DNA from: Istiophorus platypterus
Lineage: Eukaryota > Chordata > Actinopteri > Istiophoriformes > Istiophoridae
Length of the DNA stretch: 64,000 nt
Assembly: GCA_016859345.1 (NCBI GenBank)
Contig: CM029121.1
Span: forward strand, 3,396,329 to 3,460,328
Reading direction: 5' to 3'
Shown piece after piece: positions 1-11,650 of this stretch. The position numbers and the translations under genes were made by a program. The notes under the pieces are model-generated. The model worked only from the letters and a program-made list of their open reading frames with translations. It was not told the DNA's origin and made no database searches. Position 1 is the first letter of the stretch, and each line of letters opens with the position of its first letter.

Positions 1-364
1 TAATTATATATTGAATAATTTTTTTTCTGTTTTTATATGGAATTGTTAAAAGTATCAACAAAATCCAGTATTTAAAAAAAACAAGGTTAAAATAAAATTA
101 CCACAATGTTACCACAGACGATTATTAATAATTCCTGTGATAACAGTGCTTGACTTGCCCTACCACTCCAAAGGAGTCCATTAAGATCTAACGATTTAAT
201 ACGTTGTTAGACTTTACATGTACAAGGCTGCCCACAATTTATTTCCATACCACAATTACTGTTGTCATATTTTTCATGTTGGCCAAAATGTGGCATTTCT
301 CTATTAACATGTCTTATTACTTATTGGCCATCATTTCATGTGTTAGTTTCAAAGTTATTGTCTT
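1..364. other. AT-rich sequence, nothing recognised
   Basis: This stretch is AT-rich, with A and T runs and no recognisable coding, RNA or repeat signature. The small ORF crossing its right end has no family resemblance and runs into LINE-like sequence. Confidence 0.5.
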
Positions 365-2700
365 TCAATTCAATTTAATTCATATAGCACTAAATCTCAG
401 GGCACTGTTCATAGACGTGTCTGCCTTGACTGGCTGGGTTGAGAGTGAGAGATGGAGGGGCAGGAGGGAGGAGAGAGAACATACCACAATACAGGTACCA
501 GCTAAAGATGTATGATGAAGATAATAAGACTAATAATAAAACTAAAAACTCATCATCATCATCAAGCAGCAGGTGTTGAGGAGGATCATGGGAGCTCTTG
601 ACTGTCTGCAGTCAAGGATCCAGACTCTGCAGTGACAGGAGAGAGAGACGAGAGTTGAGAAAAAGTACAAAACCTAATTTTCTTTAATGCCAATAAAATG
701 CTCCAGTCTCTGTAATATGATGTGATGGTCAATATTGTAAAATGCAGAACTAAGACCTAACAGAACAAGTACAGAGACAAGTCCTTTGTCCGATGACGTT
801 AGAAGATCATTCGTAACCTTCACCAGTGCTGTCTCTCTGCTATGATGTACTAAATCCTGACTGGAAATCCTGAAAATGAATTATGTACAAAGTCATTACT
901 GGTTGGCAACAGCTTTCTCACAGATCTTACAGAGAAAGGGAGCTATATTATGCAGCTATATTAAAGGACTGTGGTACATAGCCTGATAATAAAGACAGAT
1001 CAATTCTATCTAATAGAGATGTGATTTCAATCACAGATTTCAATCAGGGGTCCAGGAGAAGAGGATTCTGTGGAAAGATCCATTTCTATAACATAAGTCA
1101 GAACGAGGTTGAGGATTTGGGTAAAACACTGAGTGGGTTTATTTACCCTTTGGACAAAGCCGACTGAGTCTAATAGTGAGATGAACACAGTGCTGAGGTG
1201 TGGCAGCAACTTTTCTATAGTGAGCATGAAATAAAGAAACAGACCAAACTGTCTTTTGTGTATTTTATTCTTGCAAGAAGGAGGCTATCCACTAACAGAG
1301 CAAAGTGTCTGCTAAAGGAGAGTCCCAACATGAGGAGGATACACGAGTTGTTATAATTTTGCACAGAAGAGGGATTAGAAGACCGAGGGTGAGGAGGGAT
1401 GGCTCTGGTGGTCTCTGTCTCTGGAGGTGCCTGAAACAGTGTCATATACAGCAATAAATGTCACAGTAACCGTTCCACGTTGGGATGCAGAAATACATAA
1501 ATGCTGGTGGGTAACAGAGACATCTTAGACATTTTTATACCCACACGTAAACATTTTAGACTAGCACAAATTTTCCACTAGAAAGGCTATCAATATCAAC
1601 AGCCACAGCAATACTGAAATAACCTAGATTTATCTGTACTAATGAATAAGCTTGATAAAAGGCTGAGGATTCAGATTAAAAAAAAAAAATCAAAGTACAG
1701 TCCAGGAGCTTTGTACACTAAAACGAATAGAACAGGCTTTAGAGTTTCCAAGTTAAATGTGTCAGAATCAGGCTGTCAAATGTGTTTTAAATGATTTTAG
1801 GTTTCGAGTTGATTAATAGGTTAGAATTGAAGATGGCTTCAACTCCAGCTCCTCGGCCAGTGTCTCTGGGAATATGAATATCAATATGTTGGGGGGTGGG
1901 GTTCATTTAAGCTAACAAATTCACCATGAGACAGCCAGGTCTAAGTAAGAAAAAATACACCACTCTGATGATCTGATAGTAACTAATACACCTTTGGATG
2001 CAAGTTATCTAATGTTTAAGAGTCCACATTCAATTCTCTTATTTTGTTGTATTTCTGTAGTGGTGGTCTTTGTTTTTATTAGGTTTTTCTGTATTACTCT
2101 GTTTATTTTTGAGTTAATTAATTAAGGTGGGACAGACACAGTCTCTATGGGGTATTGAGTGGGTGACAGCTGTAATGGAGGCACAGAGAAGTGTGTCAGA
2201 CTACAACTCTGCTTCCTGGTCTCAGCTCTGGGTTGTCATGGTTTTGGTTTTCTAATAAACGCGTTCAGATTTCTAGAGGTGAGAGCTGCTCCATCCATAG
2301 TGGGGTGTAGCCATCAGTCCTGATCAGACCAGGTCTTCCCCAGAGAGTCTGCCAGTTACCTACAAATCCACGTCGTTGTTATTTGGACACCAGCTTGACA
2401 TGCGGCTGTACATATCATTGCTGGTCAAATTCACCAGGGACCCAGAGAAAACTATGGAGTCCGACAGTGTCATTTAATATACACACATCCACTCAACATC
2501 ATCTTTCATGACCAGTGATTTGTGTAACCGGGTGTCTTTACCGCCGACACAAATAACAATCTTGCTTTATTTACGCTTATCCTCAGTCAGCAGTTTTAAA
2601 TATGATTCAACGTCGCCCGCTCTCGCCCCAGGGAGACATTTAACTCTGGTCGCTGCTGTGGCTAACTTCACGTTTATTAAAACAGAGATGTGGATCATCA
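365..2700 (-). mobile_element. Decayed L2-type LINE, copy A
   Basis: Read on the minus strand, this block holds parts of one non-LTR retrotransposon in the expected 5' to 3' order. An SGNH esterase-like ORF1 lies at about 2,690-2,265, the ORF1/ORF2 junction at about 2,250-2,110, an endonuclease segment at about 2,060-1,700 and a reverse-transcriptase segment at about 1,230-660, followed by a 3' part with a short CAT triplet run (551-565). The RT segment is clearly homologous to 22,155-22,430 in this window (shared stretch AATAAAATGCTCCAGTCTCT). Stops and frameshifts interrupt every domain, and the whole is shorter than an intact L2, so internal deletions are likely, particularly between endonuclease and RT. 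Assignment to the fish L2/Maui group is from recalled family sequences. The left end near 365 is approximate. Confidence 0.8.
2265..2690 (-). pseudogene. LINE ORF1 remnant with SGNH esterase-like domain
   Basis: The minus-strand translation gives a broken but recognisable esterase-like ORF1. Fragments in order include VKCLPGARAGDVES, KIVICVGGKDTRLHKS, SDSIVFSGSLVN and SSWCPNNNDVD, and a final segment resembling the active-site D-x-L-H-P block reads TDGYTP. The GGNDT-like and DGLHP-like blocks are typical of the SGNH-hydrolase ORF1 of fish L2/CR1 elements. In-frame stops (for example after EDKRK and after CVY) show it is dead. It lies directly upstream of endonuclease-like sequence on the same strand, so it belongs to LINE copy A and is not a host esterase. 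Confidence 0.75.
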
Positions 2701-4197
2701 GAGCTGGTTTATTGTTCTTTATTTAACGTTGATTAATTTTATATTGATTAGTTTCAATTAAAAAAAAGGTGTATATTTTTAATACTGTATCAATACATTA
2801 GTTTTACACAGCATAAGTAGCATGTAGTGGTAGTTGTACAAGACTAGCGACACCAAAAAAATCTACCTCTACCTATTAAAGAGTATAAATATTAATAAAA
2901 ATCAGTAAATAAGTATAGTCAGTATCTGTATCTGTATTAGTATTGTTAATCTTGGTCACTGTAGTGTGAAAGTATCATGGCTGAGAAGCTGCTGCAGTGC
3001 CAGGCAGTTTACCAGTGCCAGGTACATTATGACATTATGACATCTTAAACAGCACTGTGTCTCCATGTTGTCTGCCTCCAAGTTGTTCCAAATCGCTCCT
3101 GAACTGTCCGTGCTGTGTTTGGATCCATGAGGGACGGAGCCCAGCTACTGCCAGTTAACATTAGTAGACTGATATCCAGTGCTGTAGCTATTCCTGGGAC
3201 ACTTGTGTGAATGTCAAAAGACAGAGACTTGTTAACTGTTCAGGTGTAGAACGAAGCTGTTATAAATTAAAATGAAACAAGTTATGAGGAAATTGAAATT
3301 CTTGTCAATTTTCACATAAGCCTGTTGCACCTTAACCATTAGAATTAATCTTTTGCTCTACACAAGTCTCAAGTGTTTATAATTTCTCTCTACTCCATAC
3401 AGGTTTTAAAATATTGAAGTGTTTTTTTCCAAGGATGCATGGATCCAAGGAGAGATGAGTAATATGAAGCGATGAAGGTTGTGGTAGTGGTACTGGAAAG
3501 AATTTAAACTACTCTCACCCCTTGTGCCAGCTTTAAGGCTGCCCACAAAAAGAGAACTGTATGTGATCTCCTCAGGCATGTAAGGAGAGACTGGATCTTT
3601 CTTTTCTTCTGTTTTTTAATCAGAGTAATAACAGTGTTTATAGTGTGGGTGGTTACAATTAAATACTCTGGGTTTTTTTGTGCTCACTTCGAGCATTTTC
3701 TGACACACATGCCATTGGGAAATTTAATTACCAACAAGAAAGGTGGTGTTTCACAGTGACAGAACAACACTGAGCTAATACTGATGCGTGAACATTAAAT
3801 ATGTTGCTCTTTATACTACAGGCAGTAGCACAGTACAGTAACATATACAAATACGTCCCGTTGGGCTGGACGCTGCTACATGAAGGAAATTGCTCATACG
3901 ACTGGAATTGATAATTAATATTTTATCAGCTTTTATACACTAAATTGCATGTTTGATATGCTATTAATACGTTGATAAGCAAAAACCCTGCTCAGTGACC
4001 TAAGAGCAGAACGGGATGTGACAGCAGACTGGCTGGAACAGAACCACCTGATGTCACAGCTCAAACCAAAGGTACATATGAAGAGGATCCAGACTGGAAA
4101 CCGGTCCGCGGCATTCACTGACACTGAAGCATCTCAGGGAGAAACCTCGACAACACATTTCGCCCTGAATCATCGATCATCAGCTGTGAATTGAGCG
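2701..4197. other. Intergenic, upstream of the HIPK-like gene
   Basis: No coding or repeat family was recognised. The last 200 bases before the kinase start codon presumably hold its 5' UTR and promoter, but no TATA box or other decisive promoter element was identified. Confidence 0.45.
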
Positions 4198-6837
4198 ATG
4201 TCCCTGACAAGTGACATTTCAGGTAAGTTGAGTGATTGTGCTGAATGATAGTTAGTGATTATTTATTATTAGTGGGTAAAACTGACATATAGTGGTGTGA
4301 CTCCTGTCCTTGTGAAGCTTATTGTAAGCAGTCTTTGTTGACACAATTTAAGGGAGGAGTTGAGGAACTGTTTGGGTATTTTGGGACCGTTGTTATATGT
4401 TTTTTTTTGTATTGGCCTGCATTATGATATTTTTTCTACCACCATTTACAAACCTGTGGGGGAAAGAGTACTTTTATAGATACTGTATAAGTCTTTAAGG
4501 TCAAGGTCTTTAAAATGTACAGAGATACATTCAAGAACACAACAAAACTGGAAACATGCACAAAAACACTGTCTTGCTCTAAAAAAAAAAAAAAAGAATG
4601 GTGTGCCTTGGTTGTGTGGATTTGCTGTAATATGTTGTGCTGACTGGCTCCTGAGGGAAGAGGTGACTTTATTTTGTTGTCAAATCCTCCACTCTGCTCC
4701 CTGTGTCTCCCCAGGCACACTCCTCAGGGCCAGCCACAGGATACAGGATTTCCTTGGTGAAGGTGGCTTTGGCTATGTTGCCAAATGCGAGGACACTCGA
4801 ACTAAGAATTCGGTGGCAGTCAAAATATGTAAAAACCAACCCGCAGTTTTGCGTCAGGCCAAGGAGGAAGTAGCTGCAGTTAGATTGCTTGTGAAAACAT
4901 TTTCAGATGAAGTCACATGAGCTGATTTCCATACAGTGTATCTTTCACTCACATTGAACCTTTTGTCAGTGAGATTCAAGGTGAGGAGTAGAAATCCAAC
5001 CTTTCATGTCTCCCATAGCTGGCAGTTCTGAAGAGCCTGCAAACTTTGGATCCAGACAAATCAAGCATTGTTAGATGGCTTGGCTCTTTCTTCCAGGAAG
5101 AGCGTATACGTTTGGAATTTGAACTTCTGGACCAAAGTCTCTTTGACTTCATGGAACAGAGACGTAACAAGCCCCTGCCCATGAGGGAGCTCCGGCCAGT
5201 CATTCAACAGGTTGGACTTTCTCTCTATTGACTGCAGAAGTCCCACTTTTTACTACATATTTACTGTGCTGAAACTCTTCAAGAACAATGTATTTGTGTG
5301 TTCAGTTAACCACAGCCTTAGCTCACCTGGAGTCAGCTGGCATCAGTCATACCGACATAGAGCCAGAAAACATCATGGTTGTGGACCGGCATCAGCAGCC
5401 CCTTAAAGTCAGATTAATAGACTTTGGTATCGCCTGCCACGTGGTTGCTGCCGCGCCGGACTCTTGCATGCAGACTCTCTGGTACAGGTGAGGGTCATTA
5501 GGTGGATGTAAAACAGGGAGTGACTGGAAGACACAAAGCATCTTCTGTCATGTTTTATTGAAGAAATGGTGGTAATGATAAGAACTGAAAGAAGCAAAAG
5601 TAAAATCTTAGCTTTCACATCTGACATGTAATATTATCATGTTTCTCCTCTCTCAGGGCTCCAGAAGTCACACTGGCCCTGACTGTCTCAGAGGCCACTG
5701 ACATCTGGTCTCTGGGTCTCATGATGGCTGAACTGGCTCCGGGGAAACCTCTGTATCCCGCTGAGCATGAGTATGACCTGGTTAGAGTCTGAAAATGGAC
5801 TCTTGACATTAAATCGATCGGTGACCAACAGTGTCTCTTTCAAAATATGACTTCTTGTTTTTGTGGTGCCCAGATGAGATTCATTGTCGAGACGCAGGGT
5901 CAACCAGCAGATCATCTGCTCAACCAGGCATCAAAAAGCACACACTTATTCCAAAAAGACACTGAGCAACCGTGTGACAGCCCCTGGAGACTTAAGGTAC
6001 CGTCACTCCACCACATCTGCAGTATCTGTCCGTCTATCACTCTATCAGTCATTTTGTCCATGCTAATGTGAACACTGGGTCTTTGTAGTCTTCAGAGGAG
6101 TTTTCCATTGACACTGTGTATCAGAGTGAGGACACCAGGTTCTACACACTCAGCTGTCTGGATGACATTGAGCATGTGGGCGCTGAGCTGATGAGCAGAG
6201 AGACAGAGGAGCAAAAAGAGCTGCACAACCTGACAGCTGGTGAAGAAGATGCTGCAGCTCGGTGCTCATGAACACTCAAACTTGCCAAGGTGCTGCAGCA
6301 TCCATTTTCCTGTGCTGACCAGCTCAGTGACAGCGGGTAAGCTGCATGTTCAGAGGCAGTGTGTGCAGCTATCTGCTGCTGGGCAAACATCATGGATTCA
6401 CTGACCTGATTGTCTTCCAGCATTGACACCCACTCAAGTTAGAAGACCCTGACCCCTGAGGTGAGCGAGCCACAGATCTGGCAGCAAAGCTCTTTACCAG
6501 AGCCAGCAGCCGGAGATGGTGTTAAATCTGGGCCTATGACCCCTGCTGGGGAAACTGTTTTTACCCAGCTGCCATGTGTCTGTGTCGGTCTGGAGGGAGA
6601 GAAAGCTGCATACATCCAACCTGGTCAGTCACATTTTCCAAGTACTCAGATTTATTGATCGGTGGTGAGGGTTTTATTTGTTAAAACTAACTACATATTC
6701 CTTTCTGATTTTCAGAAGTCATTTTAGCAGATGACAGCATGACGGAGGGATGTGTCAAACATTTAAGATCATTGCGAAGGCTTTTTTCTGCTGCTTCAAC
6801 CTTGTGCGGGATATCTGTGAATAAGCAGCATCACTGA
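4198..6837 (+). pseudogene. HIPK-like protein kinase, probably decaying
   Basis: Nine exons can be placed: 4198-4222, 4715-4869, 5019-5210, 5306-5487, 5657-5780, 5874-5996, 6089-6336, 6421-6623 and 6716-6837. All introns are GT/AG and all junctions keep phase. The product reads as a homeodomain-interacting protein kinase-like Ser/Thr kinase: glycine loop GEGGFG (residues 23-28), VAVK lysine 45, catalytic loop HTDIEPEN (139-146), DFG (163-165) and WYRAPE (183-188). The catalytic-loop lysine (HxDxKPxN) is Glu143 (GAG, 5360-5362). A TGA at 6269-6271 ends the frame at 327 codons, just where the C-lobe should continue. The expected VKKMLQL lies in the +1 frame at 6240-6260, and LAKVLQHPF returns in the original frame after the stop. 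A second in-frame TAG sits at 6440-6442. Either a truncated pseudokinase or a recent pseudogene is possible; sequencing error could explain the indels but less easily two stops. Fish genomes carry many HIPK-like copies, so no exact symbol is given. Confidence 0.85.
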
Positions 6838-6960
6838 CCAATTAATTTCTTATTCATAACCTATTGTTTTTCTCATTTTATCTATTATTTCTTATCATTT
6901 TACTTAGTTAGCTCATTATTTCTGGTATTTTACTTATTATTTCTGATTATTTTACAAGTT

Positions 6961-6966
6961 AATAAA
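6961..6966 (+). promoter_or_regulatory. Polyadenylation signal AATAAA
   Basis: A canonical AATAAA lies 124 bases after the last stop codon of the HIPK-like gene, in AT-rich sequence. Position and strand fit 3' end formation of that transcript. Confidence 0.5.
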
Positions 6967-6969
6967 ATG

Positions 6970-9900
6970 TAATTTAACTTCATGCTTTGGGTGCTGCAGT
7001 CCTGTAGCCGTAAATAACATGACACAGTTCAAGGGAAATGAAAGGAAAATAAAGAACTGCTCAGCAATTGTAATTTATTGTTTGGTCTAACAGAGGAGGC
7101 AGGAATATATATTTAGTTTACAATGAATATATTCTAACATAAAATCAGAAAGCCGGGCAGTATCTTGCATTTTTCCCAGCCTTATCTGAGGATTTGCTAA
7201 GGATTTTAGTGAAATAATTTTTTGTCATAGTACTGGCTCTGTTTCATTCAGCTTGGATTGACTACATATGGTCTGCCACATTAGGCCCAGCTGCATTAAT
7301 GGGTATCATGTCCTGCAAGAAATTTATATATGTTAATCCTGTGATCTTTAACAATAACCACAAAAACAGTAAATACACTTAAGCTCCAATCAGCAGCTCC
7401 AGCAGGCAGAGAACACTGGACCCAGTTGCTATGTATGTAGTGTTTTTGAGAGAACTGAATGAACTGGCGGACACCACTAGAATTTGTATACTGTGGAAAG
7501 AAAGTAGATTTTTCCCACAAAGCACAACAGCAGCAACATATCATTCAGATTTACACTGATTAAACAGACAATTCCTCCAACATTTTTCCCCTTATTTACA
7601 ATACTGACTTGTTTATTTATTACTCCACAGGCCACAAAGAGATCTCATTCTCCCTGTTCAGAGATGCCGCCTAGGAAGTTATAACCTAAGGAAGAACCCA
7701 CCCGAGTGACAAAAGCCAACTGCTCTGACAGGTCCACTACGGGCGTCTCGCTCAGTGAGAGCCCCGGCCCCCAGCGTTAACCCACCAAGCAACAAGCGAC
7801 CTAACGCTCCTGAGCTTTAGACGGAGGCAAACAAATCCAAATATGACCTGGAATGAAACACAATCCTGGAAGGTGTCCTGTTAACAGACACTTTTAAATT
7901 CTCAGCTTGCAGTTAGATAAACAACACAGACACACCCTTTTTTTTCTTGGACAAAGACAAGTAAGCTGGTGACCAGTAGATTAGCTGCCTTTACCTTCAT
8001 CTCTACAAATGTACAAGAGACAGATACTCTTAGTGATATTCTGATGAATAATTTTGTGAAGTATCTGTGAGGAGGAATTATCATGATGCACTTGAAAAAA
8101 AAACAAACAAACAAAAACAACATACTCTTTGCTGTTGTTATTGATAATCTTCCTGAAAGTGCTGTACCCAGGAGACAATGTTTTGTCAGTTGACTCTCTT
8201 GGGCTCAGTTGGGCTCTTTGGAGATTGATGCTTTTAAGTCCTCTGTTGTCTGTGATGAACTGTAAATACTGAAAAGGAGAAACAAACCGGACTTGTTTTA
8301 TGAGCCGTGTTGGATGAAGAGGATAATAACAAATATGATGACGATTTGAGAAGCACTTAAGTCCCACTCAGTCTGACACCATTAGAATAAGTAAGTGCAC
8401 ACGCTACAGTGCTGATGGCAAGAGGGACCTCACGCATCAAAATGTGTCTAGTACAGTTCTGCATCACGTTGCCTCCCCCAGAGCAGATGCAATGTGAAAC
8501 AGGATGCTACATCTGCTTATAAGGTGGTTTCATTTTGAATAGATTTCCACCGCATCTTTGGTTTCACTAAATGGAACATTTCTGACCCCACGACGCAGAG
8601 TCGTGAACAGGACCCCCTGGGTATTTACATTAAATGGACATAAGACTTTACCGGTTGCACCCGAGGTGTCAGAGATTTCTCATCAACTGATCATGTGAAA
8701 TTGTTTCTCAGAGCTGGAGGGAGAACAAGCCTTAGATAGCAGGGTCGACCACTTTATGGCCTTGGAAGTAAACAGAGACTCCACTGTACAGTCAATTGGA
8801 CAACTGTCATGTACATAAAAAAAAGCTTAAAATGCACTTTTATGTGAAAAATAAGACTTGACCTTTAGCCTTGATGGATTTTTGAACTGTGCTAAAAGGC
8901 CTGAGGTTTGTATTCTCTTGATTCATTTATTTATTGTTGATTTTTATATACACAGTATGTATTTCTGGTCAGAGGGGGCGTTTTTGCCGGATGACAGACC
9001 CAGGTCCTCAGTCATAGGAATCTGACGCACAAACAGCCTAGTTAAAGGTTCTCTATTCACTGTGGACCTCTGTGTCTTTACTGAGAGATGCGGTTGTGAT
9101 GTAAAAGTAACTGCTGACATAAAGGAGATGCTGTAATGTGTGAGAGACAGTCTATGATTTGAAACTTAAAATATTTGTCTACTGGGATAAATATCCAAAT
9201 CCAACATGAGTATTTTCTCACACAGCGGTGATGGCTTTAATCCTGGACGACATTAGGACTTCATCCAGAAGTGGTCTTACATGCTGTTCCAGGAACTTAG
9301 TGTCTTACAACCCTGTTCCTCACTCTTCCTCTTACAACAGGCGGAAGTGATTGAGCGCCTCTGATTGGCTGAGGTGCCTGAAGATGTGCCTTTCATGCTC
9401 CTGAAGAAGGGGAAACACATCATGCTCCAACACAAGCCATTATTTCATTCATTTTTTTTCATTTTGCTTGCTTATTGTTTTTAGTCTGCATTGCTTTGAG
9501 AAAATATAAAACAGCTTTGAAGGCATTTTAAAATCTGTTTTTTGACTTGTATGCTATGGCTTGTAATTACTTTTTCCTTCCTAAAAAGTGCTGATCAGAA
9601 TACTGCTTTGAGGAAAGACATAATAACAATAACAATAACAATAATATGGTTAATTTACCTGTTTACCCATGAAGTGAAATGTTTGTTAGTTAACATAAAT
9701 GATTCACAAATGGTTTGGTTTATATTAAAAAAAAAAAAAAATTCAACCAGAAGCAAAAGACAAGAATGAAAGGATGATTCTTAAAATCTCAAGCAGTGAC
9801 TTAGTCCCAGAATATTTATTGATTAAAATCTACACACTCTGTTTAATTAAAAGTACAAGCTTCCAGTCAAAGCAAAACCAGCCTCCTTTCACTGTTAATT

Positions 9901-10479
9901 CCTGTTCTCACCTAACTGTGGCAGTGAATATGTTAACTGAACCAGAAGGACAAAAAGAGTATATGTAAATCTTGTTAAAACTCAGTGAAGAAAACACACG
10001 TTACCAAAACACTGCACTAAAAAATTATTGTTTAGGATCTAAATCCCAAAAAAGAATAAAGCGCTCGATTGACATGACCATTTGGTTTTTAATTTCATTT
10101 GCAGCTGAAAACAATAGATCCACCAGGATGATTAAATGGACAGAGGTGATTTTAGAGGTGGCAGTGCAGGCAGGAAAAAGTGTGAGGTTTCACCAGTAAG
10201 TTATGAATACAGCACAACTTATCTATGGTTCTCTCACTAAACCTCAGCCCAAGAGCGAAACTAAAAGCAATTAGAAATGCCATCATGGGATGAAGCCACA
10301 TGAAAACAATAAGTTTAACAAGTCACTCTGACATGATCCTACAAATGGCCACACAACTCTCATAGTTTTAAGTACAGAATTTATAATATCTTCAGAAATA
10401 AATGCAAATCAACCAATGCCGAATGATTAATAGATTATCCAAAGTTACTCTACAACAACAAAGGGAGCTGTCATATAGT
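6970..10479. other. Intergenic, mostly unrecognised
   Basis: No gene or confident repeat was recognised. Features are a small CpG-richer patch at about 7,640-7,810, A-rich stretches at 8,096-8,120 and 9,727-9,740, and short AT-rich ORFs at 9,542-10,199 with no family resemblance. Confidence 0.45.
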
Positions 10480-10930
10480 GAAATAAAAACACAGAAAATG
10501 TATGTTTGACACAATTATTGGCACCTTGTGATTTATTTAGATTAGTTCCTAAACAAAATGAACAAACAGACTTACCTGTGCTTAATTTTCAGTGTTTACA
10601 TGACCTAAATTAACCACTGATTGTTGGTTTTACTGCATTAGAATGGTCTGATTGTTTCTCATTACTTTCTCACAATTGTGAAGACAAGAAGCATCAGAAA
10701 TATATGATGCAATTAAAAAAAACAGTCCTTCTGGGATGATGTTCTATGGACAGATGAAACCAGAGTGGAGCTCTTTGGGACTGCAGTGTATCAATTCGGT
10801 TATAGCCATCAAACGCCCATGAGGAAAAGAACATACTACCCCATTCTGCCCTAAAAATGGCAGAACTAAACACCAGCCAGAGATAAGGCAGTAAATATCC
10901 AAATGCAACAATATTCACCAAATATTAAGA
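10480..10930 (+). mobile_element. Tc1-like transposon remnant
   Basis: The plus strand at about 10,725-10,780 encodes FWDDVLWTDETRVELFG, the block around the second catalytic aspartate of Tc1/mariner DDE transposases. Flanking sequence is consistent with the same element but lacks a continuous reading frame, and terminal inverted repeats were not identified. It is a dead fragment. Confidence 0.65.
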
Positions 10931-11339
10931 TTTAAACTCTACTTAATTAATCAATGGTTAATCATCATGATACTTGCTGGTTTCCCATTATAGTGGATAG
11001 ATACATTTTTTTCAAGCTTTTTTGAAGACAACACTCACAGACCCGTTTACACACTGAAAGACTTCCTGGTCTCTGTGATTTTTCCTCCTTAACACAGTTT
11101 CAATGAGACAGCAACATGTTCCTGTGCAATAATATAATCTAAAGTTCAGCTGAAAATATCATGAGGTAGGAAAATTATTTCAAAGTTGAAGTCATTTTAG
11201 AATGAAATTCGCTCTTTGTGAAGCTCAGTGAGGAAACTGTTTAAAAACACAAACAGGGAATTTTGTACCGAACAAACTCTGGAAAAGAATTACTTGATTA
11301 TTCTAAATCATCCGAATGAGCTGAATTTGATGAACCTTT
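10931..11339. other. Intergenic, nothing recognised
   Basis: AT-rich sequence between a Tc1-like fragment and the B30.2 remnant. No coding potential or repeat family was recognised. Confidence 0.4.
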
Positions 11340-11650
11340 AGTCCAGATGCACTGATGATGCTCCATCTGATCCAGACAGAAACACAAGGATGATGGTGGA
11401 CTCTACTTTGTTTCTGACAGTGGAGCTGATCTCAGATCAGTTCAGACTGCAGCACTAAGAGTCATCTCCACGTCTTCTGATTCCTCGGTCAGTCACTTAT
11501 GGATGAAGCTCTCCTCTCCACTCTACCTCCCAGTGTCATGGCCCAGTCAGCATTTCTCTACACACAAGCTGCTGCTACTGCTTCAACCTCTCTGAATCAT
11601 CAGGACACAGCTCATCCTCTCTAAACACACACACAACGTCCTTCTCTCTG
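11340..11650 (-). pseudogene. B30.2 (PRY-SPRY) exon remnant of an NLRC3-like gene
   Basis: The minus strand carries a broken PRY-SPRY domain. In order one reads KDVVCVFREDELCPDDSERL, then QQLVCREMLTG, HWEVEWRGELHP, RGIRRRGDDS and finally NKVESTIILVFLS, with stops and a frameshift between blocks. These match the characteristic PDxxERF, REgLTGr-YWEVEW and STIIPV motifs of fish B30.2 domains. Position and strand fit the 3' end of the NLR gene whose NACHT and LRR parts lie at 15.3-15.9 kb and 13.1-13.3 kb. It could instead come from a separate TRIM-like gene, but no RING or B-box is nearby. Confidence 0.65.

Noticed and set aside
2265..2690. Host SGNH esterase gene
   Set aside because: Interrupted by stops and followed on the same strand by LINE endonuclease and RT segments.
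3670..3710. GTGCTCACTTCGAGCA, resembling the start of U6 snRNA
   Set aside because: Similarity stops after about 15 bases; nothing of the rest of U6 follows.
4715..4878. Longer version of kinase exon 2 ending at the GTTAGA donor (4,878)
   Set aside because: The GTAGCT donor after 4,869 joins AKEE to LAVLKSL with the spacing seen in HIPK-like kinases. The longer form adds three residues without a counterpart.
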